Shown here: positions 1-9,558 of the stretch, piece by piece
Position numbering within the stretch: position 1 is the first letter of the stretch
Layout of the letters: each line of letters begins with the position of its first letter
Assembly (NCBI GenBank): GCA_038533155.1
Contig: JBCAZH010000004.1
Span: 1-64,000, forward strand
Origin: CALBPI01 sp038533155
GTDB taxonomy: Bacteria > Pseudomonadota > Gammaproteobacteria > Steroidobacterales > Woeseiaceae
Length of the DNA stretch: 64,000 nucleotides
Direction of reading: 5' to 3'
The notes under the pieces: generated by a model
Told to the model about the DNA's origin: nothing
Database searches by the model: none
What the model saw: the letters and a program-made list of their open reading frames with translations, nothing else
Program-made: the position numbers and the translations under genes

Positions 1-2
1 TA

Positions 3-1955
3 ACCGAGACCATAACCGTCACCATCACCGACGTTGACGAAGGTCCGGAGTTCGTGGCGGTGCCGGAGTTCCAACTGAACGAAAACGCGACCGGTCTGAT
101 TGTGACGTTTATGGCGACGGATCCGGAAGGCGGTATGGTCAGTGATTTCCAAATCACGGAAGTCTCCAAGCTCGGTGAGCCGGTGAACGCGCAGCGATTG
201 CTTGATGCATTTGCCCTTGATCCGATGACGGGGGCGTTGAGTGTTGTCGTTCCGTTCGACGCTGAGGTTGAAGGCACACAGGATGTGATCTCGGTCGGGG
301 TGTCGGCAACGGATGGGACCAATCAAGGATTCGGTGGCGTCACCATTCGTCTGGTTGATTTACCGGGGCGCCCAGTCGACGCGCTGCGGATCAGCGGCGA
401 GGGCGGGATGACCGGTGCGTTCGGCGATACGGCGAACCCGGTCGGTGACCTCGACGGTGATGGTATCGAAGAGGTGTTCGTTGGTGCGCTGACCGGCGCC
501 GATTCGGTGGAGACGGGATACCTGCTATGGGGTGCGTCACTTCGCTCGTCTTTGTTAGCCGCTGGAGCCGAACAACGCATCAATGAGCTCGGTGTCGATG
601 CGAGGGTCGTCGTTACCGGCGACGACCGAACGCAAACCGTCCGCCAAAGCCGATTGACGGGCGTACGAGCGGGCGACATTGATAACGATGGTGTCAATGA
701 CCTTGTGATATTGATGCGCGAGGAGCGTGAAGGCATTCAATTTGAGGAAGAAGACAACGGTCCCATAGCTTACGTTGTTTGGGGAGACGCTCTAGAGCGT
801 GGCGTTACCGACAGCGTCTCATTGACCTCGTTGCCGGCTACGGACGGCGTCGCAATCGGCGGATTGCTGCGGCAAGCCGCTGATGGGGTGTCGGGGACCG
901 CCGGAGACTTCGACGGCGACGGATTCAACGATGTTGTGCTGGGCATCCCAGCTCAAGGTCGAACATTTGTTGTCTTCGGTGACGCGCTCGCTGCGGCTTC
1001 AGGGCTCGTCGATCTATCGGCAGCCCCGAACACCACTGCGATTCGCGTTCGTAGCGAGACGGATACAGCGATCATCGAACAAACGGGCCGTCGCACTGCT
1101 GTGATGGCGGACCTGACCGCAGATGGTGTCCCAGAGTTGGTGGTCTCCGGGGAGGGTCTCGAGCCAAATTTCCAAAGCGGTGCCTACATCATCGACGGAT
1201 CGTTGATCGCGGACGCCAAAGGCACGACTGATGCTGTGAATATCTCGGCGCCGACCAACGACGCGAGCGTTGTTGAGGTGTCCGCCGTCGATATTTCTCC
1301 CGACTCAATTGCTGTCGATGGCGACGCTGACGCGGATGGCTTGAGTGATCTGGCCATCGGACACACCGGCAGCAATGGGGTCACTCGAGTTGCGACGGTG
1401 GTCTATGGTGCAACAATCGCTGCCGCATTCGGTGGCACCGATGAAATCGACCTGAATTTCACTTCGGCAACGGACGGCGTCGCGATCAGCGATGACGGAT
1501 CGATGGCTTCGCAAGTGTTCAGCGTCGATCCAGTCCGCGTTCAATGGATCGGTGACGCGGATGGTGTTCTTGGCGATGAGCTGATGGTGGGGGTTGCAGA
1601 GGCGAGTCCCCTAGGTCGGGAACGAGCTGGCTATTTGCTCGTCTTTACGCAAACCAATCTCGCATCGAGCACCGGCGACTTGCGAATCGACAGCACCAAT
1701 GCAGACCCAGCTTTGGTGCGTGTACTGCAAGGCTATGGATCGGAAGTCCGAACGGGTCGCGATTTGTTTGCCTTCGACTTGGATGGTGACGCGGCACTGG
1801 ATATCGGCAGTGCGAGTTTGTTTGCGGGCGACGAAGGGCCGCAGTTCAACACAGGCGGTCTGGTGATTTTTTCCGGCATCGTCGTGTCTGCAGCATTGGC
1901 ACAGCCTGAGGGTGCCTCTGATATGGCGACTACAGTGATTGTTGAGGCGCCGTAG
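3..1955 (+). CDS. Cadherin-like / FG-GAP repeat surface protein, C-terminal part (5' end outside window)
   Basis: The frame is open from the first bases of the window, so the gene begins upstream; the GTG at 54 is only an internal codon. The visible N-terminus carries a cadherin-type Ca-binding signature (DVDE, then NENATG), typical of a preceding tandem cadherin array. The rest is an integrin-alpha-like beta-propeller with at least six FG-GAP/VCBS calcium loops of the pattern D-x-D-x-D-G (for example GDLDGDGIEE, GDIDNDGVND, GDFDGDGFND, GDADADGLSD). No membrane anchor or sorting tail is visible at the C-terminus. Such proteins are usually large, secreted or surface-exposed, Ca-dependent adhesins. 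Exact role and full length are unknown. A strong hairpin terminator follows the stop. Confidence 0.85.
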   Translation, partial: TETITVTITDVDEGPEFVAVPEFQLNENATGLIVTFMATDPEGGMVSDFQITEVSKLGEPVNAQRLLDAFALDPMTGALSVVVPFDAEVEGTQDVISVGVSATDGTNQGFGGVTIRLVDLPGRPVDALRISGEGGMTGAFGDTANPVGDLDGDGIEEVFVGALTGADSVETGYLLWGASLRSSLLAAGAEQRINELGVDARVVVTGDDRTQTVRQSRLTGVRAGDIDNDGVNDLVILMREEREGIQFEEEDNGPIAYVVWGDALERGVTDSVSLTSLPATDGVAIGGLLRQAADGVSGTAGDFDGDGFNDVVLGIPAQGRTFVVFGDALAAASGLVDLSAAPNTTAIRVRSETDTAIIEQTGRRTAVMADLTADGVPELVVSGEGLEPNFQSGAYIIDGSLIADAKGTTDAVNISAPTNDASVVEVSAVDISPDSIAVDGDADADGLSDLAIGHTGSNGVTRVATVVYGATIAAAFGGTDEIDLNFTSATDGVAISDDGSMASQVFSVDPVRVQWIGDADGVLGDELMVGVAEASPLGRERAGYLLVFTQTNLASSTGDLRIDSTNADPALVRVLQGYGSEVRTGRDLFAFDLDGDAALDIGSASLFAGDEGPQFNTGGLVIFSGIVVSAALAQPEGASDMATTVIVEAP

Positions 1956-1970
1956 GCAGACGTTGAGTGG

Positions 1971-2004
1971 GTCGGTGCACAGTACTGTGCGCCGACTCTT
2001 CTTC
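1971..2004 (+). terminator. Hairpin terminator after the FG-GAP gene
   Basis: Two 12-base arms (1971-1982 and 1985-1996) pair completely apart from one T-G wobble, around a 2-base loop, and are followed by a T-rich stretch (TCTTCTTC). It lies in the 56-base gap between two convergent genes, so it may also protect the opposite strand, though no T run is present on that side. Confidence 0.7.
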
Positions 2005-2011
2005 ATGGTCG

Positions 2012-2509
2012 TTAGTTTCGGCTGCTATTCGTTTGGCGGAACCACTCTGGCCATAGCTTGGCGATGGCGCCATCAGTTGGGTGCCAAATCGTACCGCGTC
2101 GCGCTTTGTTCACGAACACGGTTAGGTCCCAATACTGATCTATAAAACGTAAGGCAGCGGCCAGATTGACGGGTTCACCGACAACGATGGCGCCGGTCAT
2201 TCCCATGACATTGTGGAATGCGCAGTCGAAAACATAGACGCCTTCGACATTGAGCGTGACAACCATCGATTGGCCAATTTCCGCCTTCCACTGCTTCCCA
2301 CCATCCGGAGTAAACACCGACTGCGGCTGGTGGTCGAGGTCATCCAACACAAACTGGACTCGATCGCCGGGCTCGATCACGAGAAAGCTCGGTTCGAAAA
2401 ACATCGCTTCTGAGCCCCGAGTCGCCACGGCATTTATCGTGTGTGTTTCCGATGCGGCGTTCGAGGCCAAAAGCAGAAGAAACGCAGCTGCGAGTAGTCT
2501 GGGTAACAT
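2012..2509 (-). CDS. Pseudoazurin/plastocyanin-like cupredoxin
   Basis: 165 aa with a clear Sec signal peptide (MLPRLLAAAFLLLLASNA). The mature part is a type-1 copper fold. The first copper histidine lies in DLDHQPQS. The C-terminal loop DCAFHNVMGM supplies Cys, His and Met in the C-x2-H-x4-M spacing characteristic of pseudoazurins. The protein extends about 40 residues past the usual end of a pseudoazurin with no recognisable domain. Cupredoxins are periplasmic one-electron carriers; the partner here is unknown, because the cbb3 oxidase genes are 38 kb away. The start is supported by AAAGGA upstream of the ATG. It is convergent with the FG-GAP gene and is the only recognisable copper protein in this part of the window. 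Confidence 0.82.
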   Translation of the reverse strand: MLPRLLAAAFLLLLASNAASETHTINAVATRGSEAMFFEPSFLVIEPGDRVQFVLDDLDHQPQSVFTPDGGKQWKAEIGQSMVVTLNVEGVYVFDCAFHNVMGMTGAIVVGEPVNLAAALRFIDQYWDLTVFVNKARRGTIWHPTDGAIAKLWPEWFRQTNSSRN

Positions 2510-3166
2510 TGGTCGTCCTTTGGGCTGCAGGTGTCGCTAGCACGGATTGCTGCGACACAGCTGCTGTGATCAAACGCAGGTACCGAGTGATTATTCCCTG
2601 CCTCAACGTCCAGTATGCAGCAACAACCAAATACGGCGAATATTGCGCAATTTTGGTGTTTGCTCTGTCCTCAATCGACTGATTTTTATGTTTTGTCTCG
2701 ACCATACGTGGAGCGGGACATTAAGCGATTTGTTTAAGCTGCGTCGAAAATTGTGGCGATCTGACGTCAAACCCGTGCGACGGTAAGAAGGCTCGGTAAT
2801 TCAGAAACATAGCGTCGATGACGCCAAATTAAGAAGATTTTTACTGCTGTTCCAGAATGAGAATTTAAGCTCAATCTCGAACAATGTTGGTTGCTGTTTT
2901 TCGTTCCAAGAATTTGACAGAAGTCTGGAGTCTGTTGCATCCCTATTAGGGTCGGGAGGGATCTGGCGTGCTGGTCGAACGATCAGAAGCCAGGGGGAAG
3001 ACAAAAGCGAAACACTCGGGGGAGCTATGCGTTTCGTTTTTTCGATATCTATGTTCGTTTCAGCAACGCGTCGATCCGAATCGTCGGTGCGCGCCGTTTG
3101 CTGTACTTGCCTGTTGATCTCTCCTCGCCCCGCAAACACCCAGCGCTCATTCGAGGGATCAGTGTC
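2510..3166. other. 657-bp gene-free stretch upstream of the RHS gene
   Basis: No convincing coding frame was found. The stretch is more A+T-rich than its surroundings, especially around 2580-2900. It contains a perfect 6+1+6 palindrome (CACAGCTGCTGTG, 2556-2568) 47 bases upstream of the cupredoxin start, which could be an operator. A TTGACA hexamer at 2914-2919 has no acceptable -10 at normal spacing. The length and composition fit the edge of an acquired RHS island. Confidence 0.5.
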
Positions 3167-6100
3167 ATGAACGGATACGCACAGAAACACTTGGCGATCA
3201 TTGTCGTTGCTTTGCTAGCTTGGCTCGCGATACCGCCGCTCTACGCCGAGGACGAGGAGGACGGAGAGATCACGCTGGACTTATCGGAATCCTACGACTT
3301 CAAGCGTCTGAGCGGGATGGAGGCAAGGTTCCAGCCCCACGGCGATGATCTGATGGGCGATTCGATCGACAAGGACACCGGTGCAATTACCTTCACACAT
3401 ACCGATGTTTCGATCCCCGGCAATTCCGGCCTAGAGGTCGCACTTCGTCGCAAGAAAGGTCAGGGCGAGGTTCCCTACACACCATTCCAGCATGGGTTTG
3501 GAGATTGGTTGATCGACCTGCCCATTGCGCATGTTGCCTACGGGCATGCGTCTAGCAACACGCCGCGGCCCGTCTTTGACAACGGCTGCCTAAATATTCA
3601 GGGCCCCATGGACAACGGCGTTGAAATTGGCGGAAGCCAGGGCACGACATTCGTGGATCCGGAAGTCCATATGACCGGCGTAATTCTTTACGTCCCCGGC
3701 AAAGGCCTTTCAGGTTATCCCGGTTCGCCAAAGACGCCAGCAGATCCTGCAAATGACTGGACTTCCGCGGCGCGCACGACTGACTTTGCCGGTCGTTGCG
3801 CTACGGTAGTCATTGCGCCAGACGGAACGCGTTACAAATTCGGTCGACACACGTTTCGTAGAGCAAGCTCGAATCAGGTGCTCTACTCTTTTCAAATCTG
3901 CGATGGCTTTCAAGGTTGCAGAACCGAGACGGCTCCTGCGTATCTCCAGAGAACTTACGCAGTCTACTTGATCACCGAAGTTCAGGATGTGCATGGCAAC
4001 TGGGTTCGCTACGACTACACGAGTGATCGTGCAGAGCTGACCCGTATTTACAGTAACGATGGGCGAGAGATTCGACTGCACTACGCAAGCACGGCACCGA
4101 ACTCGCAAGGACGTAACTCTCGCCGGGTAACTCACGTCACGGCTCACGGAAGAACGTGGAACTACGAGTACACTGGGTCTACCGGAGGCACGACTCCGCC
4201 ACCTCCAGCGCCACCACCACCGCCTCCTGGCCCAGGTCCTGGCCCTGATCCGGACCCATTCCCTGGGCCTGGCCCGTTTCCTGGTCCAGTTCCGATCATA
4301 CCGCTTGGCGGTTCACCGATCGTTGCATCGACGGATCCGCTGCGTGAATCGGCTTCCGGCACGATCGCATCGACAGGGTCCACGGAGCCATATCGGTTCC
4401 TACACAAAGTCATATTGCCGGACGGTCGGTATTGGCGCCTGGGTGATGCGAACAATTATGGAATGCGGAACATCCAGCAAGAGCCGCACAACTACTATTT
4501 GTGTGTTCCCTATGACGTCACATTCGATTTGAAGCACCCGGATGGCGCTGTCGGCACATTCCGGCTTCGTGAAACGCGACATATCAAAGGCGCCAAATGG
4601 GTTGGCGATATTTTCTACGGAGACACGCCCGGTCACTACATGTGGCCAATGAACATCCCGAACGTCACGAACAACAACGATTGCAACGGGACTCGCTACA
4701 GAGATCCCAATGGCGAGTTCCCCTGGGAGCGCCCTGATGGGTGGCCCGTCTATCGAACCATGGCGGTGGCGTCCAAAACGATTTCGGGCGCGGGATTACC
4801 GACAGCAACTTGGTCATTCCAGTATCGAAATTACTCGGGCGGCGCGCTTGATAACAACTGGACTCGAGTCACCAATCCAAATGGCTCTACGACGACCTAC
4901 ACGTATCAGGCCATCGGTGATAACCACGGACAACTACTCTCCAGTCAAACGACGTCGTCAAGCGGTGCGAGTGAGACGGTGACTTACGAATACGGCCAAA
5001 CGGGACAAGGTGCTCCCGGAGGTACCTACGGCTACTGCCGTGCGGAAGGAGCGCATCCGAGTGAGAACGCAGTTGCCGGCCGATGCTTGCTTTACATGAA
5101 ACGACCCATCACCAAGATGGTGCGACAGCGAGACGGCGATACTTACACGACCGAGTACACGTACAACTTTAATCCTGCATCGTCTGGATACTCGTCATCG
5201 CCGTCTACCGTTCGCAAATACGCGAGTCTCTCCGGATCGACAGCACATCGCGTCCGCACGACCACGTATCAGCAAAACACCTCAAGATGGATTCGCGATC
5301 TACCGCGCACAATCACCCAAAACGGGCGGCAGCTCACGAGTTACTCCTACGATTCGCTCGGGAGGCTTACTAGTCAGACGCGGTATGGGCAGCCGCACGC
5401 CACGTTCACGTATCACTCGGATGGCAACGTGGCTACTACGAGAGATGCTCTGGGTCGCCAGGTTTACTCGACGAACTACAAACGCGGAGTGGCGCAAAAC
5501 GTCCGTCGGCCTGACAACCGATGGGTCTATGTCACTGTCGACGACAATGGATGGGTGACCAGCACCCGCGATGCGTTGGGTAGGATCACCGCATATTCAC
5601 GCGATGTGATGGGGCGTCTGACCCGCATCAATCCTCCCGGCTCTTGGTCGGATACTGTAATCACGTATAACTTCAACGGCGGCGGTGCCGTTCAGACAAT
5701 CACCCGGGGCCAGTCCCGTGAAACCATCACTTACGACAAGATGTATCGCCCGATTCTCGAGCGTACGCAGACGTTGGATACCGGTTGGTCTTCCTACGTC
5801 AATACGAGGTACAACGCATCTGGTGATGTCCAATTCCAATCACAGCCTTCAACGAACCCGAACGAGACGCGTGGTCTTGACTACACTTACGATGGCCTGG
5901 GTCGCATCTATCAAGAGCGGGAAAACGTAGCACCATTCGCAACGACGAGGCATCGCTACTACTCGCAAGGCCGACATCGTATCTATGATCCGTCCGGTGC
6001 GTTTACTCAGTACTATCAGTATGGGTACGACGGACCCGGCAGCGGTAACTATCGTGCGATCTATCGCTACTCGAGCACCGGTTCGGCGCTGCAGTACACG

Positions 6101-8242
6101 TATCTCTATAAGAACGTCCACGGCCAGATGACGCGCCTACGTCAGTGGGGTAATACCAACGGCTACAGCGTCGATCAGAGTCAGTATTTTTACTACGACA
6201 GTCAGCAGCGTCTGTGTCGTCACTATGTCCCCGAGCACGGTGCGACCCGCTATCAGTACGACGCAGCCGGCCAGGTCATCGCCTATGCAAAAGGCCAGAG
6301 CAATAGCGGTTGCGGAGCAATACCCTCGTCGAGCGCGCGTGTCGCACAGCAGTTCGACGCGTTGGGGCGCCTGACAGTTACGAACTACTCTGATCCGTCG
6401 ACGCCTGACATCACGCGAAACTATGATGCGATGAACTTGAGGAGCGTCTATCGTGGTGGCGTCAACTGGTCTTACAACTACAACGACCTCGACTTGCCCA
6501 CACACGAGTACCTTGATGTCGATGGTCGCAGCTATGTCTTGACCAACTACTACAACTCGTCGGGTTATCTGAACCGTCGCATTCTTCCATCGAATCGCAA
6601 CATCTATTACGGCGTCGATGGTCTTGGTAGATTCCGATCTGTGTATAACGGAACGTCGTCGCCACTTGTTAGCAACGCAACGTTCCATCCAAATGGCGCC
6701 GTAGCGACCATGGCCTACGGGAATGGCCAAAATTTCACGCAGACGCTTAACGCGCGTCAACTGACGCAAAGACTGCAGTCAGTTCGCGGTACTCAAATTG
6801 CTCTATACGAGAACTACGGTTACAACGCGCAGGGCAAGGTCACGTCCATCTCCAACTCGTATACGAACGACAACCGCACATTCGGCTATGACGGTCTCGG
6901 TCGTCTAATTTCTGCGTCGGGCTCTTGGGGCAGTGGTTCGTTTGTTTACGACGCGCTCGATAACCTTCGCCAAAAACGGCTTGGAAGCCGAACGGTGAGC
7001 TTGACGTACGACAGCAGAAATAGACTGACTCGTTCTACGGATACGGGGCCGTCGGGGACTCGAACGGTGTACTACGACGCTCGCGGTAACGTGACGCGTC
7101 TCGGGTCGCAGAATTTCGTTTACGACTATTCGGATCAGCCAGTGACGGCTAGTGGTACCGCCACCGGCAACTACAAGTACGACGGCAACCTGAAGCGAGT
7201 CAGGGCCGTTATCAACGGCAAGACCATCTACAACGTGTACGACATGAGCGGCGCGTTGGTCCACGTCGATCAGGCGACGGATAATCGACGTACCGATTAT
7301 GTGACCGGACCGATGGGCCCCGTTGCTCGAATCACGAACAACGCCATCACCTATTTGCACTTGGATCATCTCGGCACGCCGATTACTGGTACGAACACTG
7401 CTGGGAACATCGTTTGGCGCGAGAAGTACACGCCATACGGCGAGGAGCTACTGCGACCTTCGGCCAACAACGAACAGGCTGGGTTCACGGGACACATTAG
7501 GGATGAAGCGACTGGCCTGAACTACATGCAGGCTCGTTACTACGATCCCATCATTGGTCGATTCCTCAGTGTCGATCCGATGACTTTCCTTGACGTTAGT
7601 GCGCCGGGCCAATTCAACCGCTACGCATACACCTGGAACGATCCTCTAAACGCGACTGATCCGAACGGCGAAATCTTGAAGCTTGCGAAAGCGGCCTTCA
7701 ATGTAGTTCGGCGTACCGTTAAGAACGGCGGCAACGTTGGCAAGGCGATGAAGGATGAGCTTGTCAGCATTGCCGACAACGCAGCGACGCTCGCTGATGG
7801 GCAATTGACCATCGACGACGCTTTCGCTGTTTTGGATCTAGCCACTGGGTTTGGCGGAGAGGCAAAAAGACTGACTGGTCGCGGTAGTGGTGGCGGAGGC
7901 GGAGGTGCCGCAGGGCGTACGGACCCGCCGGGGGGTGGTGGTTCGAGTACCCCCAAAGAAGGAATTTACGAGTTTCCGGACCAGGCTAACCCAGGGCAAA
8001 CCTACGTCGGTCAGTCTGGGAATATTCCAGAACGTCTCAAGCAGCATGAAGCTGCAGGTAGGTATACTCCGGGAACTGCGACGACGACATCAGTCAGCGG
8101 TGGCAAGACCCAACGAGAAATTGCTGAACACAATCGTATCCAGGAGATAACCGGAGGTGTGCCGGCGAGACATTCGGATGCAGTCTCGAACAAGAAAGAC
8201 CCAATTGGTCCGGCCCGAAGGCACCTATTAGACGAGGAGTAA
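3167..8242 (+). CDS. RHS-repeat polymorphic toxin with C-terminal GIY-YIG nuclease domain
   Basis: 1691 aa from the ATG at 3167, preceded by GAGGGA and followed by a Sec signal peptide (MNGYAQKHLAIIVVALLAW). An upstream in-frame start at 3098 would bury the signal. A proline/glycine hinge lies near residues 343-380, and YD/RHS repeats (YDSLGRLT, YDGLGRI, FGYDGLGRL) fill most of the rest. The conserved RHS core end (RYYDPIIGRFLSVDPM) lies near residue 1465. After it the sequence changes to a variable tip: a Gly-rich linker, then GIY (1599-1601), YVGQS (1613-1617), Arg1623 and a downstream Glu-rich helix (REIAEHNRIQE), which is the GIY-YIG endonuclease pattern. Known RHS proteins form a shell around such toxins. 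No VgrG, PAAR or EagR gene is nearby, so export is presumably Sec-dependent. A small candidate immunity gene follows after 3 bases. Confidence 0.88.
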   Translation: MNGYAQKHLAIIVVALLAWLAIPPLYAEDEEDGEITLDLSESYDFKRLSGMEARFQPHGDDLMGDSIDKDTGAITFTHTDVSIPGNSGLEVALRRKKGQGEVPYTPFQHGFGDWLIDLPIAHVAYGHASSNTPRPVFDNGCLNIQGPMDNGVEIGGSQGTTFVDPEVHMTGVILYVPGKGLSGYPGSPKTPADPANDWTSAARTTDFAGRCATVVIAPDGTRYKFGRHTFRRASSNQVLYSFQICDGFQGCRTETAPAYLQRTYAVYLITEVQDVHGNWVRYDYTSDRAELTRIYSNDGREIRLHYASTAPNSQGRNSRRVTHVTAHGRTWNYEYTGSTGGTTPPPPAPPPPPPGPGPGPDPDPFPGPGPFPGPVPIIPLGGSPIVASTDPLRESASGTIASTGSTEPYRFLHKVILPDGRYWRLGDANNYGMRNIQQEPHNYYLCVPYDVTFDLKHPDGAVGTFRLRETRHIKGAKWVGDIFYGDTPGHYMWPMNIPNVTNNNDCNGTRYRDPNGEFPWERPDGWPVYRTMAVASKTISGAGLPTATWSFQYRNYSGGALDNNWTRVTNPNGSTTTYTYQAIGDNHGQLLSSQTTSSSGASETVTYEYGQTGQGAPGGTYGYCRAEGAHPSENAVAGRCLLYMKRPITKMVRQRDGDTYTTEYTYNFNPASSGYSSSPSTVRKYASLSGSTAHRVRTTTYQQNTSRWIRDLPRTITQNGRQLTSYSYDSLGRLTSQTRYGQPHATFTYHSDGNVATTRDALGRQVYSTNYKRGVAQNVRRPDNRWVYVTVDDNGWVTSTRDALGRITAYSRDVMGRLTRINPPGSWSDTVITYNFNGGGAVQTITRGQSRETITYDKMYRPILERTQTLDTGWSSYVNTRYNASGDVQFQSQPSTNPNETRGLDYTYDGLGRIYQERENVAPFATTRHRYYSQGRHRIYDPSGAFTQYYQYGYDGPGSGNYRAIYRYSSTGSALQYTYLYKNVHGQMTRLRQWGNTNGYSVDQSQYFYYDSQQRLCRHYVPEHGATRYQYDAAGQVIAYAKGQSNSGCGAIPSSSARVAQQFDALGRLTVTNYSDPSTPDITRNYDAMNLRSVYRGGVNWSYNYNDLDLPTHEYLDVDGRSYVLTNYYNSSGYLNRRILPSNRNIYYGVDGLGRFRSVYNGTSSPLVSNATFHPNGAVATMAYGNGQNFTQTLNARQLTQRLQSVRGTQIALYENYGYNAQGKVTSISNSYTNDNRTFGYDGLGRLISASGSWGSGSFVYDALDNLRQKRLGSRTVSLTYDSRNRLTRSTDTGPSGTRTVYYDARGNVTRLGSQNFVYDYSDQPVTASGTATGNYKYDGNLKRVRAVINGKTIYNVYDMSGALVHVDQATDNRRTDYVTGPMGPVARITNNAITYLHLDHLGTPITGTNTAGNIVWREKYTPYGEELLRPSANNEQAGFTGHIRDEATGLNYMQARYYDPIIGRFLSVDPMTFLDVSAPGQFNRYAYTWNDPLNATDPNGEILKLAKAAFNVVRRTVKNGGNVGKAMKDELVSIADNAATLADGQLTIDDAFAVLDLATGFGGEAKRLTGRGSGGGGGGAAGRTDPPGGGGSSTPKEGIYEFPDQANPGQTYVGQSGNIPERLKQHEAAGRYTPGTATTTSVSGGKTQREIAEHNRIQEITGGVPARHSDAVSNKKDPIGPARRHLLDEE

Positions 8243-8245
8243 AAG

Positions 8246-8530
8246 TTGACTGCGAACAGCAATGAGTTGCCAATGCCAGATTTTCTTACTAGCGACCCAA
8301 AAAGTCGCGAGCTAGTCCGAATCTGGTTGGACAAAAATGAAAATCAGGTGTTTTTGATTTCTCGCTCCGGCTGGGATGACCCGGCGGCTTGGGGCCTGCT
8401 GTTGGTAGATCTAGCTAAACAGATTGCCCGTCAATACGCAGACACGTCATCAAGCTTCTCTGAGGGGGCAGCGCTTGAACGAATCCGTCAAGGGCTAGAT
8501 ATGGAGTGGCGACATCCGACTGGCGGATGA
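8246..8530 (+). CDS. DUF5076-like small protein; candidate immunity protein of the RHS toxin
   Basis: 94 aa, starting with TTG three bases after the RHS stop; GAGGAG at 8234-8239 is well placed for this start. The core (SGWDDPAAWGLLLVDLAKQIARQY, here split as SGWDDPAAWG and LLLVDLAKQIA) resembles what I remember of the DUF5076 family, a group of short proteobacterial proteins of unknown function. No signal peptide or membrane segment is visible, so it is cytoplasmic. The position directly after a polymorphic toxin tip is where an immunity gene is expected, and the likely co-translation supports that. DUF5076 members also occur without toxins, so the immunity role is inference. Acidic and aromatic residues could bind a basic nuclease. 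Confidence 0.7.
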   Translation: MTANSNELPMPDFLTSDPKSRELVRIWLDKNENQVFLISRSGWDDPAAWGLLLVDLAKQIARQYADTSSSFSEGAALERIRQGLDMEWRHPTGG

Positions 8531-8532
8531 TT

Positions 8533-9417
8533 TTATTCAATGGTTGATCGACTGAAGTCAGCTCGTTTGTGAGAGTAGTGTCTACGGTTAGCAAACCGGA
8601 CGTTCTTGAGAGCTGGGAGTTTTTCGAGAACAGACAGGTCGCCGTCGGCTATTTTTGTGTCTCCCGTAAAGAATAGGTGTTTCAAGCGATCACAATTTTC
8701 TAGAGGAGAGAGAGACTCGATTCGGCCGCAGTTGTTGAGCGTTAGGGATTCCAACTTCTGCTTACCTGCAAGGATATCGATTCGGTCGACTTGCCGACAT
8801 GAGTCGAACGAGACTGTCAGCAACTCGTCACAGCATGTCGCCAGCGGTTCAAGTTCCTTCAATGCGCTGCAGGCGTAGAGGTCGAGGGTAGTTAGTTCAT
8901 CGAACCGATCGATTCCCTCCAAGCTCGAAGTTTTTCTTGATGTCAGCTTCAGTGATTGCAAATCTGTCATTGGGGACAGGTCGCGCAAATCTTGAAACGG
9001 AGCATTCACCAGGTTGAGTCGTCTCATCGACGTCACATCGACTATCGACTTCATCGAAGGAGCCCAGCGAAGATAGCAATGCGTCAAACTCCCGAACTCC
9101 GTGAAGTTCAGAGGCAGTTGTTGATCGCATTCAAGTCCTATGTGCTCAAGCGCGCGAATTTTCAGCATTGGCGAGATATCACGCACCGACATGTCGTAAA
9201 TCTCGAGTCCTCTTAGCTCCGGCAGGTGCATCAAGAAAGACAAGTCTTCAGACCGCCATCCCATAGAGCGGCTCAAACGAAGAGATGCAACTTGGTTCGA
9301 TGAGATATCGCGACTGAACTGATCGCGCCATGGACCTTCAAGGACCATACAGTATCCATCGAGCCACGGGTCTCTCGTTAGAAAAAAGCCGTCCATCTGT
9401 ATTCTTGCGTTACTCAT
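8533..9417 (-). CDS. Leucine-rich-repeat protein
   Basis: About 294 aa. At least seven degenerate leucine-rich repeats of roughly 22 residues are visible (LPELRGLEIYDMSVRDISP, MTDLQSLKLTSRK, FDELTTLDLYACSALKELEP, KQKLESLTLNNCGRIESLSP). No signal peptide, membrane segment or enzymatic domain is seen, so it is probably a cytosolic protein-interaction scaffold. The start is uncertain: ATG at 9417 was preferred to TTG at 9447; neither has a clear ribosome site. It is convergent with the RHS/DUF5076 pair, 2 bases from it, and has a lower G+C look and more varied codon use than the flanking housekeeping-like genes. That suggests it belongs to the same acquired island. Immunity or target recognition is possible but unproven. 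Confidence 0.75.
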   Translation of the reverse strand: MSNARIQMDGFFLTRDPWLDGYCMVLEGPWRDQFSRDISSNQVASLRLSRSMGWRSEDLSFLMHLPELRGLEIYDMSVRDISPMLKIRALEHIGLECDQQLPLNFTEFGSLTHCYLRWAPSMKSIVDVTSMRRLNLVNAPFQDLRDLSPMTDLQSLKLTSRKTSSLEGIDRFDELTTLDLYACSALKELEPLATCCDELLTVSFDSCRQVDRIDILAGKQKLESLTLNNCGRIESLSPLENCDRLKHLFFTGDTKIADGDLSVLEKLPALKNVRFANRRHYSHKRADFSRSTIE

Positions 9418-9558
9418 CAGATATCCATTTTGAGGCAGCTCGTACAAATTGATCGCGGTTACAGCTCACGCAGTTTTTAGCCACTATTCTGAATAATATA
9501 TGCGCCGATTGGACTCGAAATCGCCAAAAACTTGCGCAATTTGTAAAGGCAAATAGTA

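Noticed and set aside
2914..2950. TTGACA-based promoter for the RHS gene
   Set aside because: No acceptable -10 hexamer at 15-19 bases; the TATTAG that follows is 24 bases away.
4162..4455. Glycine-rich small protein on the minus strand
   Set aside because: It is the antisense of the Pro-rich hinge of the RHS gene and has no ribosome site or family.
3167..8242. Type VI secretion effector
   Set aside because: RHS effectors of that system carry PAAR or EagR-binding parts and linked VgrG; none is present, and a Sec signal is.
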